Assembly: GCA_903884005.1 (NCBI GenBank)
Contig: CAISDA010000083.1
Location: 248,001-312,000, forward strand
Direction of reading: 5' to 3'
DNA: 64,000 bases
Source: an uncultured Ignavibacteriota bacterium
GTDB taxonomy: Bacteria; Bacteroidota; Ignavibacteria; UBA10030; UBA8401
Shown: positions 54,219 through 63,938 of the stretch, one piece after another
How the letters are laid out: each line of letters begins with the position of its first letter
Position numbering within the stretch: the stretch's first letter is position 1
Notes under the pieces: generated by a model
The model's database searches: none
Seen by the model: the letters and a program-made list of their open reading frames with translations, nothing else
Told to the model about the DNA's origin: nothing
Program-made: the position numbers and the translations under genes

Positions 54219-55580
54219 ATGGAATTTCTCTCGACTGTCTTTTATTTCATCATCACGATCGGCGTACTGGTTTTCATTCACGAGTTCGGACATTTCATCG
54301 CGGCAAAGTCATGCGGCATGCGCGCGGAAATATTCGCCATCGGTATGGGGTACAGGTTGTTCGGGTATAACCGTGTCAATGGGTTTACGTTTTTAAAACT
54401 GGATGAAACGCTCGATCTCGGCGACCACACGGATTACAGGCTCGCCGCATTCCCCATCGGCGGCTATGTCAAGATCGCCGGCATGATCGATGAAAGCATG
54501 GACACGGAATTTGTGAACAGCACGCCGCAGCCGTGGGAGTTCCGCTCCAAGCCCGTCTGGCAGCGCATGATCGTGATCTGCGCCGGCGTCATCATGAACG
54601 TTCTGCTTGCGGCTGCGGTCTTCTGGTCGATCTCGTTCGTGCAGGGCGACCGGCTCATGCAAACCACAGCTATCGGCTATGTCGTACCAGACAGTCCCGC
54701 TGACCACGCGGGCCTGAAGACGGGCGATACGATTCTGTCCGTCAACGGCAAACCGATCGACCATTGGGAAGCGATACTCCAGTCCATGTATCTCGACAAT
54801 ATCGGCAAGGACCTCGTCATTGACTTCGAGCGTGCACAGCAGCGCTCCAGCGTCGTCGTGGCACGCGCGTCGCTTCCCGATATACAGAACGCCGCATTCG
54901 GCATCATTCCATCGCAGACCGAAGCAATCATTTCGGAGGTGATGAAGAATAAGCCTGCCGATAAAGCGGGCTTAAAACCGGGAGACGTTATTCTTTCGCT
55001 GAACGCTGTGCGCGTCTTCAACGAACAGCAGGTCATCAAGATCATCAAGGCGAATCCGTCCACCGCGGTTGCGATGCTCTGGAAACGCGGCACCGACACG
55101 CTCTCGGCCGCCGTCATTCCGTCGAAGGACGGACTGATCGGCATCGGCATCGGCTCGCGCTACAACGGGCCTGTGCTCACGATCCGCTACGGCCTTGCCG
55201 GCTCGTTCGCCAAAGGCATGAATGAGACAGGCCGCATCGTCGTTCTCCATGTGCAGTTCTTCTGGCAATTGATCACCGGCAAGCAGTCGTTCTCGAAATC
55301 GGTCGGCGGTCCGGTGAAGATCGCGCAGATGGCCAACCGCACTGCCGACGCCGGCATCATGAGTTTTCTCGGGTTCATGGGTCTCTTAAGCGTGAGTCTC
55401 GCGGTGCTGAACATACTTCCCCTTCCCGCACTGGACGGCGGCCACTTTTTCCTGCTCGCGATCGAAGGCATTTTCCGCAGGCCCGTGCCGCAAAAAGTAC
55501 AGATGGTGATACAGCAGATCGGCGTCGTGCTGCTGATGGCGCTGATGGCGTTCGTGCTGTTCAACGACATCTTCGGATGA
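54219..55580 (+). CDS. rseP: Site-2 intramembrane metalloprotease RseP
   Basis: It cuts transmembrane proteins such as anti-sigma factors inside the inner membrane. The zinc site HEFGH is at 21-25, in the first helix, and the third ligand is in NILPLPALDGGHFF near 405. Two PDZ domains lie between (GYVVPDSPADHAGLKTGDTI near 147 and NKPADKAGLKPGDVILSL near 245); they judge unfolded-protein signals in the periplasm. GGPVKIAQM lies near the second membrane helix. Its natural partner, a site-1 protease, is not in the window. It follows dxr by 18 nt. Confidence 0.95.
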   Translation: MEFLSTVFYFIITIGVLVFIHEFGHFIAAKSCGMRAEIFAIGMGYRLFGYNRVNGFTFLKLDETLDLGDHTDYRLAAFPIGGYVKIAGMIDESMDTEFVNSTPQPWEFRSKPVWQRMIVICAGVIMNVLLAAAVFWSISFVQGDRLMQTTAIGYVVPDSPADHAGLKTGDTILSVNGKPIDHWEAILQSMYLDNIGKDLVIDFERAQQRSSVVVARASLPDIQNAAFGIIPSQTEAIISEVMKNKPADKAGLKPGDVILSLNAVRVFNEQQVIKIIKANPSTAVAMLWKRGTDTLSAAVIPSKDGLIGIGIGSRYNGPVLTIRYGLAGSFAKGMNETGRIVVLHVQFFWQLITGKQSFSKSVGGPVKIAQMANRTADAGIMSFLGFMGLLSVSLAVLNILPLPALDGGHFFLLAIEGIFRRPVPQKVQMVIQQIGVVLLMALMAFVLFNDIFG

Positions 55581-55667
55581 TCGTTCGCGAAGCGGGTCAT
55601 GTTCGAACACGATTGACCGATGATATACAGTAGCTGGATTTTTTTTTAGAATTGTGGAGCGTGTTCC

Positions 55668-56831
55668 ATGCGAAATAAATCGACCGTTGCGATACAGATC
55701 CTTTGTCTCTCACTCGCGTGCATCTCTCAATCGCTTTACTCGCAGTCGGTCAGAGTGCTCACTCCGTACGTCGCCCCGGCAGACATCATCAATGCCGGAG
55801 CGATCTTCGATGTGCTGGGAGATAAATTGAAAGATCTCGGCCCTTCGGCGTTTTCGCTGACCTTCGTCAACATCACATCACCGAGGGAGGATGTCATGGC
55901 GACGATGTATATCGAATCCTATGCCACGCTCGATGAAGATCATGTCGCCATGTTGCTCTATAAAGTTAAGACCAGCAGACCATTTCTGATCCCAAAGGAA
56001 GGGCGCGTGTTCACATCCCTGGACACACGCGGATTAGAGGATATGCAGTTCACGTCCTCCGGCAATGACGCAAACGTGCAAAGGCTGAAGGATAAGATAC
56101 TGGACCGCGCCAGCGGCGGGAGGATTCCCTCCGGTACATACAAACTGATCATCACGCTTCAGGTCGTTCAAGTCGGCACACGCACATTATCCGCACCGGA
56201 GGATGTACCCGTTCTTCCTGCCGTCGTAGTGGTATCGAACCCGTCTAATGCCTCACTCATCCTGCCGTCGGAAAACGGCTATCAATATCCAACGCCGTTC
56301 CCGCAGTTTCAGTGGACATACGATACCAGAAGCGCCATGCTATCTGTGTACGAACAACGCCCCGGCCAAACGCCCGAAAGCGCAACACAGGCGTCCGACC
56401 CATATCTGCAAGTGCGCATCGACAGGCAGAAGACCGGCAACATGCCGACCTATACGTTCACCTATCCCCAGTCCGCAAGTGGCGCGCCGGGAATCGATAT
56501 TCTCCAAGGACCCCGGCCGCTCGAACCGGGCAGGACGTATGTGGTTGTCCTTGAAGGCGAGATTGCCGCATTCGGCACGACCGTGGACCCGCTCAGGACG
56601 ATCCGCTCATTCACGATCGATGATCCGCAAAGCCGCGCGGTGATCCACTCGTATGGCTCAATTTTTTCAGGCCCTGAATATCAGCGTGCCATCGAAATGT
56701 TGCAGAACGGAAACCTGCAGATCGACGAAAACACCGTGACGCTGAACAACGGTACGATCTCGCTGCAGGAATTGAAAGTGTTCCTTGAACAGAACAGGCA
56801 GCGGAAAATTTCCATCCATATTGAAGAATGA
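55668..56831 (+). CDS. Exported protein of unknown function (387 aa)
   Basis: GGAG precedes the ATG. A signal peptide ends SLYSQ. No domain is named, but two parts can be seen. The first 190 residues are beta-rich, with a line FSLTFVNITSPREDVMATMY that resembles an envelope sandwich fold. From about 200 there is an Ig-like part opening FPQFQWTYD and closing with ERTY-type strands (EPGRTYVVVLEGEIAAFGT). The C-terminal 60 residues are helical (SGPEYQRAIEMLQNGN, LQELKVFLEQNRQRK). It overlaps the FecR-domain gene by 4 nt (ATGA), so the two are tightly coupled, and it is the first gene of the CHASE2 operon. It may be part of the sensed structure in the envelope; that is a guess. Confidence 0.8.
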   Translation: MRNKSTVAIQILCLSLACISQSLYSQSVRVLTPYVAPADIINAGAIFDVLGDKLKDLGPSAFSLTFVNITSPREDVMATMYIESYATLDEDHVAMLLYKVKTSRPFLIPKEGRVFTSLDTRGLEDMQFTSSGNDANVQRLKDKILDRASGGRIPSGTYKLIITLQVVQVGTRTLSAPEDVPVLPAVVVVSNPSNASLILPSENGYQYPTPFPQFQWTYDTRSAMLSVYEQRPGQTPESATQASDPYLQVRIDRQKTGNMPTYTFTYPQSASGAPGIDILQGPRPLEPGRTYVVVLEGEIAAFGTTVDPLRTIRSFTIDDPQSRAVIHSYGSIFSGPEYQRAIEMLQNGNLQIDENTVTLNNGTISLQELKVFLEQNRQRKISIHIEE

Positions 56832-57589
56832 ACGGGAAACTCATCATGGTTCGATCGCTCCTTGTTGCAGTGTGTATCGTCATTGCCTTCGGCTCACCGC
56901 GCGCCCGATCGGCAGACAAGAGTCCCGTTGCGACAATGCACAAACCCGTCGGCACCGTCGAGTATAATACGGACGGCACGTGGAAAAAGGCCGTCCCCGC
57001 CATGCCGCTCTTTACGGACGACCTCGTGCGCACCGGCGTGAGCTCGTTTGCCATCATCAAATTTCTTGAAGGCTCCATCCTTCGCGTGCAGGAGCAATCG
57101 GAGGTGGCCATCCAGGGAACAAAATCGTCCGGGAATGATCTTTCGAAAAATGTGCACGTCCGTCAGGGCACCGTCGGCTTCAATGTGAAGAAGCGGCCCA
57201 ACGAGCGATTTTTATTTTCAACTCCCACCTCCGTCGCGTCCATCCGCGGCACAGGCGGCGCCCTTATCTCCGATCCGGACAGCAGCGATCTGTTGGTGCT
57301 CGAATCGGGCGTCGTCGAGCTGACGAACAATTTTTCGAATCGTGCGGTCACTGTGCACAAAGGCGAAAGCGGCCTCTCATTGCCGGGCGGACAAATTGCG
57401 GTGCGGCCGTCGCTTGCCAAGGACGTGCTCCGCATGCGGCGTGTTCAGAGTCTGGGCACTACGGACACGACGGGAACGGGTGGCAGTAGCGAAGGGCAGC
57501 GGCAGGAGGATAAGCCGAGTGACGAGGTGCGCATAAAAACCACGGACCCGAATGGCACACAGAAGACGATCATTATAAAATTTGAATAG
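56828..57589 (+). CDS. Exported FecR-domain protein (253 aa)
   Basis: A signal peptide opens the chain (MVRSLLVAVCIVIAFGSPRA). The FecR domain runs from about 35 to 185: VGTVEYNTDGTWKKAVPAMP, LFTDDLVRTGVSSFAIIKF, EGSILRVQEQSEVAI, VRQGTVGFNV, FSTPTSVASIRGTGGAL and LESGVVELTN. It ends in a linker of Gly, Thr and Glu and IIIKFE. Unlike the anti-sigma FecR it has no cytoplasmic N-domain, so it is a stand-alone periplasmic version. Such genes often lie beside CHASE2 cyclases, and one is three genes downstream. A role in passing an envelope signal is inferred. An imperfect inverted repeat follows at 57622-57650. Confidence 0.88.
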   Translation: MNGKLIMVRSLLVAVCIVIAFGSPRARSADKSPVATMHKPVGTVEYNTDGTWKKAVPAMPLFTDDLVRTGVSSFAIIKFLEGSILRVQEQSEVAIQGTKSSGNDLSKNVHVRQGTVGFNVKKRPNERFLFSTPTSVASIRGTGGALISDPDSSDLLVLESGVVELTNNFSNRAVTVHKGESGLSLPGGQIAVRPSLAKDVLRMRRVQSLGTTDTTGTGGSSEGQRQEDKPSDEVRIKTTDPNGTQKTIIIKFE

Positions 57590-57731
57590 CGAACGGACGT
57601 GTAATTCTTTGTCACAGCATTGATAATTTTTTTAAATCAAAAATTCATCATGCACCTGAAGTAGCAGTGCAGTGCGGAATAACGTTTCACACTGCGGATT
57701 GAACTCATACTGCGGTAGATACGATACTTTG

Positions 57732-60107
57732 ATGAACTCACGACTATTTGCTTTCTCGTTCCTCGGCAGCGCCCTCGTTTTCCTTGTGAACGCGTCATCG
57801 GCCCACGCACAGCTGAACTCCTATATTCAGGCCGTTCGCCCGTACACCGCCGAAGAAGGCGAGCCGCTCATCGTCTCGGCCGCGCTCACCAACGCATCAT
57901 CGATCGGCAGGGTCATCCTCTACTACCGCCAGCTCGGCGGCACCGATTTTCGGTCCGTCGAAATGCAGCTCGCGCGCGATTCGGCATCGGTGATGCTCCC
58001 TGCCAACGAGATCGCACCGCCGTTTCTGGAAGTCTATGTGAGCGCCGAAACACGCACCGGGCTGAAGGAAACATTTCCGGCATCGAATCCTCAATCGGTG
58101 CCGGCGCGCATCACGATCATGCCGCACCTCGCAAAAGACACTGACGTATTGATCCTCAGCCCTGATGTGGATGAACCGATCCTTCCCGAAGATCTCTACA
58201 TTTCGCTCTCGTTCGTCTATGCAACCGACGTGGTGGATCAGCGGAAGACAAAAATTTTTCTCAACAACTTCGACCTGTCGTCGCGCGCAATGGCGGTGGG
58301 TGACCTCATGATCATTTCATCGGAAATGATCCCCGATGCGCTCAAACAAGGCAGCCTGCAGCTCGTCGTGCAAGTGTTCGACACCACCGGCCTGCCGTAT
58401 TCAACACTCCGCCGTTCTTTCTCCATCGCCGGCCCCCAGAACGACGTCTCCGTCCCCATTCCAATTCTCTTCAACGGCAGCGCGCAGGCTGAATCGCGCA
58501 CGGAAGACATCAAGGGCAACACCAAAACGTACAACCGATTCGACGTCCGTGCGAACGCTACGTATGGCATACTAAAAACAACGGCGAACATCCAGCTCAC
58601 ATCCGAAGAACGGCCCGAGAATCAGCCGCAGAACAGATACTTCGTCGGCCTCGATGCGCAGTATGTGAAACTCGGCTTCGGCGACGCATACCCGCAGTTT
58701 CCCACGACGCTCATGGATGGCCGCCGGGTGCGCGGCGTGTCGCTGAACGCCGGCTACGGCGCATTCCAGGTCGCCGCTGCATCCGGCGAGATCGTCCGAG
58801 AGGAAACACTCGACGGCGAGGTCCTGTCGCACCGGCGCACACTCGAGGTGGTCCGTCCCAGTTTCGGCAAGGGTGAAAATTTCCAGTGGGGCTTTTCGTA
58901 CCTTCATTCAAAGGATGCATACGACATCGGCACAACCGTGCAGCCGCGCGAAAATGTGGTCGCGGGGACGGACCTGTATGCCTCGGTCGACAACAGGCGC
59001 ATCGAATGGACGTCTCAGGCGTCGTTCAGCCTGAGCAACATGGATATTTCAACGACTCAATTTTCTTTGGACAGCATCGATGCAGCGGTGGCGCGCGGCA
59101 CCCTGAATGCCGGCGATGGCGACAATCTGAAACGTCTGCTGCCGATCGCGTCGAAGATCATCACGTTCAACGAGAATATTTTTCCGCTGAATCCGGCGGG
59201 GCTCTCATCGCTTGCATACGAGACCGCGCTGTCGTTCAATTATTTCAATAACTACCTCAAGGGAACATACACGTTCCACGGAAACGATTATATGTCGTTC
59301 GGCACGTCGTCCTTCCGGAACGACATACAGGGATACAACGTGTCCGACCGGCTGCGTCTGCTGAATAACTCGCTATTTGTGACCGCAAGCATCGAGGCGC
59401 TGAATAACAACGTGTCGAAGTACAGCCCGATCACGACCCGATGGAACAATACGACGGCATCGCTTTCCTACTTTGGTACTGCAGGCATACCCGATATGAC
59501 CGTCGGCATTGCGGTGAATACTATCACCAACGACGCTCCTGTGTCCGATACTGCGCTCACGGCGTATCCCGTGCTGAATTTCACGACGAACCGGTACTTC
59601 ATGCAGTCGTCGTATGCCTTCGCATGGATCGGACAGCATCGCGCCATGGTGAGCATCGACTACACGAACGCAGACGACAGGTCGAGCCGCAATCAGGACA
59701 TGACCGGATTCAACGGCATGATGATCGTCACGACCGTTCATTCACCCTCGCTCGAAAGCACGGTGGGCTTTGCAACGAGCATGAATGCTCTGCCTGCCGA
59801 CAAAGACACTTCCGCTGGTTCCCTTCCCAATGCAACGTTGACGACGACGCTGAATTATTCGACCCTCACGCTCGGCATGGGATATAAATTTTTTGACGAC
59901 CGAATGAAGGCCGCCGGGACGCTGTCGCCTTCATTCGGCGCCATACGGCGCACGCAGCTCGAGGCGCGCCTTCAATTCGAAGTGTTCCCTCGCCACATCG
60001 TTTCCGCACAATACCGGTACACTGTCAACTCGTCGCTGCAGCCGACCCCGTTGGTGCCGCACGTCAATGACTCCGCATTCACGATCGCCTATCGAATGGG
60101 CCTCTAA
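57732..60107 (+). CDS. Large exported protein with Ig-like front and beta-barrel-like body (791 aa)
   Basis: The ATG at 57732 (MNSRLFAFSFLGSALVFLVN) opens a signal peptide ending AHAQ; the open frame extends to 57672. Residues of about 30-240 are Ig-like, with AEEGEPLIVSAALTNASSIG and DEPILPEDLYISLSFVYATDV. From about 250 the alternating aromatic and polar strands (YVKLGFGDAYPQFPTTLMDG, FQWGFSYLHSKDAYDIGTTV, YFMQSSYAFAWIGQHRAMVS, HIVSAQYRYTVNSSL) fit a transmembrane barrel that ends at the C-terminus. The layout, Ig-like front and barrel, echoes the 1059-aa protein of the surface operon. It sits between the FecR gene and the cyclase, which starts 5 nt later, so it is likely the outer-membrane member of this signalling set. 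Confidence 0.75.
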   Translation: MNSRLFAFSFLGSALVFLVNASSAHAQLNSYIQAVRPYTAEEGEPLIVSAALTNASSIGRVILYYRQLGGTDFRSVEMQLARDSASVMLPANEIAPPFLEVYVSAETRTGLKETFPASNPQSVPARITIMPHLAKDTDVLILSPDVDEPILPEDLYISLSFVYATDVVDQRKTKIFLNNFDLSSRAMAVGDLMIISSEMIPDALKQGSLQLVVQVFDTTGLPYSTLRRSFSIAGPQNDVSVPIPILFNGSAQAESRTEDIKGNTKTYNRFDVRANATYGILKTTANIQLTSEERPENQPQNRYFVGLDAQYVKLGFGDAYPQFPTTLMDGRRVRGVSLNAGYGAFQVAAASGEIVREETLDGEVLSHRRTLEVVRPSFGKGENFQWGFSYLHSKDAYDIGTTVQPRENVVAGTDLYASVDNRRIEWTSQASFSLSNMDISTTQFSLDSIDAAVARGTLNAGDGDNLKRLLPIASKIITFNENIFPLNPAGLSSLAYETALSFNYFNNYLKGTYTFHGNDYMSFGTSSFRNDIQGYNVSDRLRLLNNSLFVTASIEALNNNVSKYSPITTRWNNTTASLSYFGTAGIPDMTVGIAVNTITNDAPVSDTALTAYPVLNFTTNRYFMQSSYAFAWIGQHRAMVSIDYTNADDRSSRNQDMTGFNGMMIVTTVHSPSLESTVGFATSMNALPADKDTSAGSLPNATLTTTLNYSTLTLGMGYKFFDDRMKAAGTLSPSFGAIRRTQLEARLQFEVFPRHIVSAQYRYTVNSSLQPTPLVPHVNDSAFTIAYRMGL

Positions 60108-60112
60108 GCGCT

Positions 60113-62335
60113 ATGGCCGACATCTCAGCGAAAAAAGCGGAAATGCGATCTCATCTGCTGCTCACGCTTGCGGTTTCGGCCATCGTATTGGTGTTCATTC
60201 AAAATGTGTTCGGCGTGTTCACGTTTTTCGACCGTCTGTCGCTTTCGGCGCTGGACAGGCTTTCGACGGCCCGCGGCGCATTCTCTGCGCCGAAAGCATC
60301 GCTCGACGTCGTCATCGTGGCCATCTCGGACCAAACCGAGAAAACGCTTCCGAGCAAATTCCCCTTCCCCCGCAACTATTATGCGCGCGCGATCCGCAAT
60401 TTGAACGCTGCCGGCGTTCGTGCGATCGGTATAGACTTGCTCTTCGAGCAGAAGGAGCTTCCCGGCAGGCTGCACGATTCACTCGGCGAACAACATGACA
60501 CGGAATTGTTCGAGGCGATCCGCAGTGCCGGCAATGTGGTCGTCGCCGCAAAAACGGATATTCGAAACGATGATGCCGTGGTCACGCACGGCAGGGAAAA
60601 TTATCATTCCATTTTTTATGCCGCGGACAGCGCCGTCGGTAATGTGTATGTCCCGAACGATGAAGACGGCATCTACCGCCGCTACATGCCGATTGCCGCG
60701 ATGCCCGGCGACACGACACTCCTCCCGTCATTCGCATTCGCCGTGCTCAATCAATATTTCCACATCCCCCCTTCGTCCGTTGCATCCATCGACGGAGCGC
60801 ATTTTCTCTATCATGGCGAACGTATTCCCGCGTTCGACGAAACGTCCATCCTCGTGAATATGTATGGCGTCGCCGGCCGCACATTCCGACAGATCGATTT
60901 TGCCGACATCATAGACGACTCCGCATTCCAGACGACGGAAGAGATCGAACTTCATCAATCCATCAATGCGTACGATGATCCGGGATACGGCATTCTTCAC
61001 GACGGTTCGCTGGCTGGGAAAGTGGTGCTCATCGGTCCGTATTTTGCGGAATCGAAAGACCTTATTCCGGTTTCCATTGCGCCGCGGAACGAACCGGATC
61101 ATAATCTGATGTACGGCGTCGAGTTCCATGCGAACGTCATTCAAATGCTGCTGCACAAAAATTATCTCCGGGCAGCATCGAATTGGGCTGCCGGCGCAAT
61201 GGTGTGCTCGATCGCATTCCTTGTGATGGTGATCGTGTCGATGCTCCGGCGTCGGACGGCCGGGCATTCGTGGACGACCGAGTCGATGGCGCTCCTGGTA
61301 TGCGGCGTGCTGATCTACGCGATCGTTCAGTCTGCGGCATTCCTGTTTTCGGCACACAACATCATCCTTCCGATCGTCCCGCTCGTGTCATCGGTGATGC
61401 TGGCCTATGTGACGGTGACGCTGAAATATTTTCTCGGCGAACGGAAACAAAAAATGATGATCCAAAAAATGTTCGCTCAGTATCTCAATCCTCTCTTTAT
61501 GCACGAGTTGATCGCGCATCCGGAGAAACTCCGGTTGGGCGGAGAGCGGAAGGAATTGACGGTGATGTTCGCCGACATGGGCGGATTCACCACGCTCTCG
61601 GAGCGTCTGCAGCCCGAAGAGGTTGTGTCCCTGCTCAATGAGTACCTCACGGCAATGAGCGACATCATATTGGCGCACAACGGCACGCTCGATAAATATG
61701 AAGGGGACGCCATCATGGCGTTCTGGGGCGCGCCCCTCACGCTCGAAAACGGCGCGCTGGACGCCTGCCGAGCCGCATTGGCGATGCGCGTGAAAGTCGA
61801 AAAGATGCATGTTGTATGGAAGGCCGAAGGAAAACCCGAATTCCCGATTCGAATCGGCATTAACACCGGAGACATGATCGTCGGAAACATGGGCAGCACA
61901 ACGAGGTTCGATTATACCGTCATCGGCGACAGCGTAAATATCGCATCGCGCCTGGAAGGCGCCAACAAGGAATACGGCACGACCGTGATGATCAGCGAAC
62001 GCACCGCATCGTTTGTGAAGCGTGAACTATTCTGCAGAGAAGTGGACGAGGTGATGGTGATAGGAAGGTCACAGCCGATCAGGGTATTGGAACCTCTCGG
62101 GCCGCATCACAGCGTTGAAGGATCGGTGCTACAACGGGCGCTGCAGCAGTATGTGCGGGGACTCGCGTACTATCGGATCGGAAAATTTGACGAAGCCCTC
62201 TCGTCATTCACAACGGCGCTAGAATGTGCGCCCGAAGACGGCCCCACGCGCGTCTATCTCGCCCGCACGAAGCATTTTTTAGAGAATCCCCCGCCTCCCG
62301 ATTGGAACGGCGTGCATACGCTTCGTTCGAAATAA
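60113..62335 (+). CDS. CHASE2 sensor - class III adenylate/guanylate cyclase (740 aa)
   Basis: A first membrane helix (about 14-35) is followed by a CHASE2 extracytoplasmic sensor domain (about 40-360: VVIVAISDQTEKTLP, FPRNYYARAIRNLNAAG, AIGIDLLFEQ), then three membrane helices (about 362-445). The cyclase domain begins near 480: LTVMFADMGGFTTLSERL with a metal Asp, GTLDKYEGDAIMAFWGAP with the second metal Asp and the substrate Lys, and FDYTVIGDSVNIASRLE with the substrate-choosing Asp and the Asn and Arg of the transition state. All needed residues are present, and Asp in FDYT points to ATP, so cAMP. A TPR-like tail (about 680-725) follows. It is the end of the FecR operon and should respond to a periplasmic signal. 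Confidence 0.93.
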   Translation: MADISAKKAEMRSHLLLTLAVSAIVLVFIQNVFGVFTFFDRLSLSALDRLSTARGAFSAPKASLDVVIVAISDQTEKTLPSKFPFPRNYYARAIRNLNAAGVRAIGIDLLFEQKELPGRLHDSLGEQHDTELFEAIRSAGNVVVAAKTDIRNDDAVVTHGRENYHSIFYAADSAVGNVYVPNDEDGIYRRYMPIAAMPGDTTLLPSFAFAVLNQYFHIPPSSVASIDGAHFLYHGERIPAFDETSILVNMYGVAGRTFRQIDFADIIDDSAFQTTEEIELHQSINAYDDPGYGILHDGSLAGKVVLIGPYFAESKDLIPVSIAPRNEPDHNLMYGVEFHANVIQMLLHKNYLRAASNWAAGAMVCSIAFLVMVIVSMLRRRTAGHSWTTESMALLVCGVLIYAIVQSAAFLFSAHNIILPIVPLVSSVMLAYVTVTLKYFLGERKQKMMIQKMFAQYLNPLFMHELIAHPEKLRLGGERKELTVMFADMGGFTTLSERLQPEEVVSLLNEYLTAMSDIILAHNGTLDKYEGDAIMAFWGAPLTLENGALDACRAALAMRVKVEKMHVVWKAEGKPEFPIRIGINTGDMIVGNMGSTTRFDYTVIGDSVNIASRLEGANKEYGTTVMISERTASFVKRELFCREVDEVMVIGRSQPIRVLEPLGPHHSVEGSVLQRALQQYVRGLAYYRIGKFDEALSSFTTALECAPEDGPTRVYLARTKHFLENPPPPDWNGVHTLRSK

Positions 62336-62337
62336 CA

Positions 62338-62880
62338 TCACTCTTTCAGCACGGACATGGCGAATGTGATCTGGGCAGACAAGTGACGGGAAAATTCTTC
62401 CGCCTCCGTTTCCTGAGCAAGCTCCAATTCGTAGAGGCGTGATCGTTTCCGAAAAAGAAGCACGCGGCGCAGCAATCCCTTTTCCGTGTACACGTATACC
62501 CCAAACGCGGGATTGCCCACAAACTGCGCCGGGGCCTGCGTGATGCGAAGGCCGTTTCCAAGCAAGGCGAGTTTCAGCCTCAGCGAAATGTGCGCCGCTG
62601 TGACGATCGATTCATCGGGGGCGAGCGTGCCGGCTGGCACCGACGGCTGCAGTTCTTTTAAGAGCAGGGACGCCGACCTGTCGCCGGCCAGCATCCAATA
62701 TTTCACATCGGGAGAAAGCGCCTTGTCCGTAACGTCGATCCATCCCGCAGGTGCGGCGATCGATCGGCTCAAGGGGTGCTCGGGGGTCATCTTCGCCGCG
62801 GTCGGGATGGAGGAGGCGCATCCCGCCAACGCCATGAGACATGCAACAGTAATACAGGTGCGGAGGCGGCGCGTGATCAT
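62338..62880 (-). CDS. Lipoprotein of unknown function (180 aa)
   Basis: The signal peptide (MITRRLRTCITVACLMALAG) ends in lipobox LAGC, so the protein is lipid-anchored. The rest is a compact alpha/beta domain with lines VKYWMLAGDRSASLLLKEL and NPAFGVYVYTEKGLLRRVLL, resembling small stress- or assembly-related lipoproteins, but I cannot name a family. It overlaps the PorV/PorQ-like gene by 4 nt (ATGA), so the two are coupled, with the barrel gene first. It ends 3 nt from the stop of the convergent cyclase gene. Confidence 0.8.
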   Translation of the reverse strand: MITRRLRTCITVACLMALAGCASSIPTAAKMTPEHPLSRSIAAPAGWIDVTDKALSPDVKYWMLAGDRSASLLLKELQPSVPAGTLAPDESIVTAAHISLRLKLALLGNGLRITQAPAQFVGNPAFGVYVYTEKGLLRRVLLFRKRSRLYELELAQETEAEEFSRHLSAQITFAMSVLKE

Positions 62881-63938
62881 TCACCAGACCCGCGGCGGAA
62901 TCGATCTTCCTGCAGCATGATCCGCAGCGAGATCCGATGCGTGTTGCCGAGCTGGTCGGCCGCATCGAATTTGGCGAACGAATAATCGATGTCCAATTTT
63001 CTCAAGTGTATTCCCGCACCGACCGTCACGCTGCCGACATCATTATAGCCGGCACGCAGTGCAAAGGCATTTTTATATTCGTACTCAATGCCGAACACGG
63101 GGTCAAGACTCATCGCCCCAAGATGAACGCGCGACGCAAATTGGCGGTTCTCGAACCGCACGTCGGCGCCAAGCGCAGGCGTGAACACGCCTCCCAACGC
63201 AGACAGCCTGTAGGCGGCGCCAAGTTTTACCGTCGGCGAGATCAGTTCGTTCGTGCCCGTGGACCAGGCAACGAGTGTTGTCGTCACGTCCTGCACATTC
63301 ACACCCAGGAACAACTCCTGTGTCGGCAGATAGAGCAGACCGGCATCGAATCCGATACCCGTGCCGTGATACTCGCCGATATTGCGCCGGATCAATTTCA
63401 AATTCACACCGTAGTAAAAATTTTGCGATGACTGCCGCGCATACGTCACATAGACCGCGTAGTCTGCCGAATTGAACGACGTGATCTGGCTGTAGTCGGG
63501 ACGGATATTTGCGCCGTCATCGAATAATCCGTTCCCATTAATGTCGTTCCACGCCTTGCGCGTATCATAGATCTCGTCGATCCCCAGCCGCATCACACTG
63601 ATTCCCAGTGATGACGCACGATACTCCGTTGCGCCGGTTTCCTTATTCACGGTATTTGCGCCGAAAGGAAATGCCACTGCACCGTAATCGTAATTCACCA
63701 GATTGCCGTACCGCTCGTCGTGCATCAATGCGATCTCGGGATACATGATACGCGCCAGTCCCGCCGGATTCCAGTAACCGGCTGTCACATCGCTCGCGAG
63801 CCCGGTATAGGCGCTCCCCATGCCGAGCGCGCGCCCGCCGACGCCGATCGCCATAAATTCGCCGGCATACTTGGCGATCTTGACATCACCGTAACTCAGC
63901 GATGACAAGACGAAGAGTACATACCAATATTTCTTCAT
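62877..63938 (-). CDS. PorV/PorQ-family outer-membrane barrel (353 aa)
   Basis: GAGGAAT precedes the ATG. A signal peptide ends near LSYGD. The mature start, AKYAGEFMAIGVGGRALGMG, with SAYTGLASDVTAGYWNPAGL, is the hallmark of the PorV/PorQ-type barrels (the UPF0164 group). The body is a 14-strand-type barrel; a calcium-type loop, DINGNGLFDDGA, lies near residue 130. In Bacteroidota such barrels belong to the type IX secretion system, handing cargo to the surface. No other type IX gene is in the window and the surface proteins here have no type IX C-terminal domain, so it may be a relative of other use. It is followed by a coupled lipoprotein gene. Confidence 0.85.
   Translation of the reverse strand: MKKYWYVLFVLSSLSYGDVKIAKYAGEFMAIGVGGRALGMGSAYTGLASDVTAGYWNPAGLARIMYPEIALMHDERYGNLVNYDYGAVAFPFGANTVNKETGATEYRASSLGISVMRLGIDEIYDTRKAWNDINGNGLFDDGANIRPDYSQITSFNSADYAVYVTYARQSSQNFYYGVNLKLIRRNIGEYHGTGIGFDAGLLYLPTQELFLGVNVQDVTTTLVAWSTGTNELISPTVKLGAAYRLSALGGVFTPALGADVRFENRQFASRVHLGAMSLDPVFGIEYEYKNAFALRAGYNDVGSVTVGAGIHLRKLDIDYSFAKFDAADQLGNTHRISLRIMLQEDRFRRGSGE

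Noticed and set aside
56828-57589. FecR gene as an anti-sigma regulator of iron uptake
   Set aside because: It has a signal peptide and no cytoplasmic anti-sigma part, and no sigma-factor gene is adjacent.
62877-63938. A complete type IX secretion locus at the right end
   Set aside because: Only the PorV/PorQ-like barrel is present; no PorK, L, M, N or Sov-like gene is visible.
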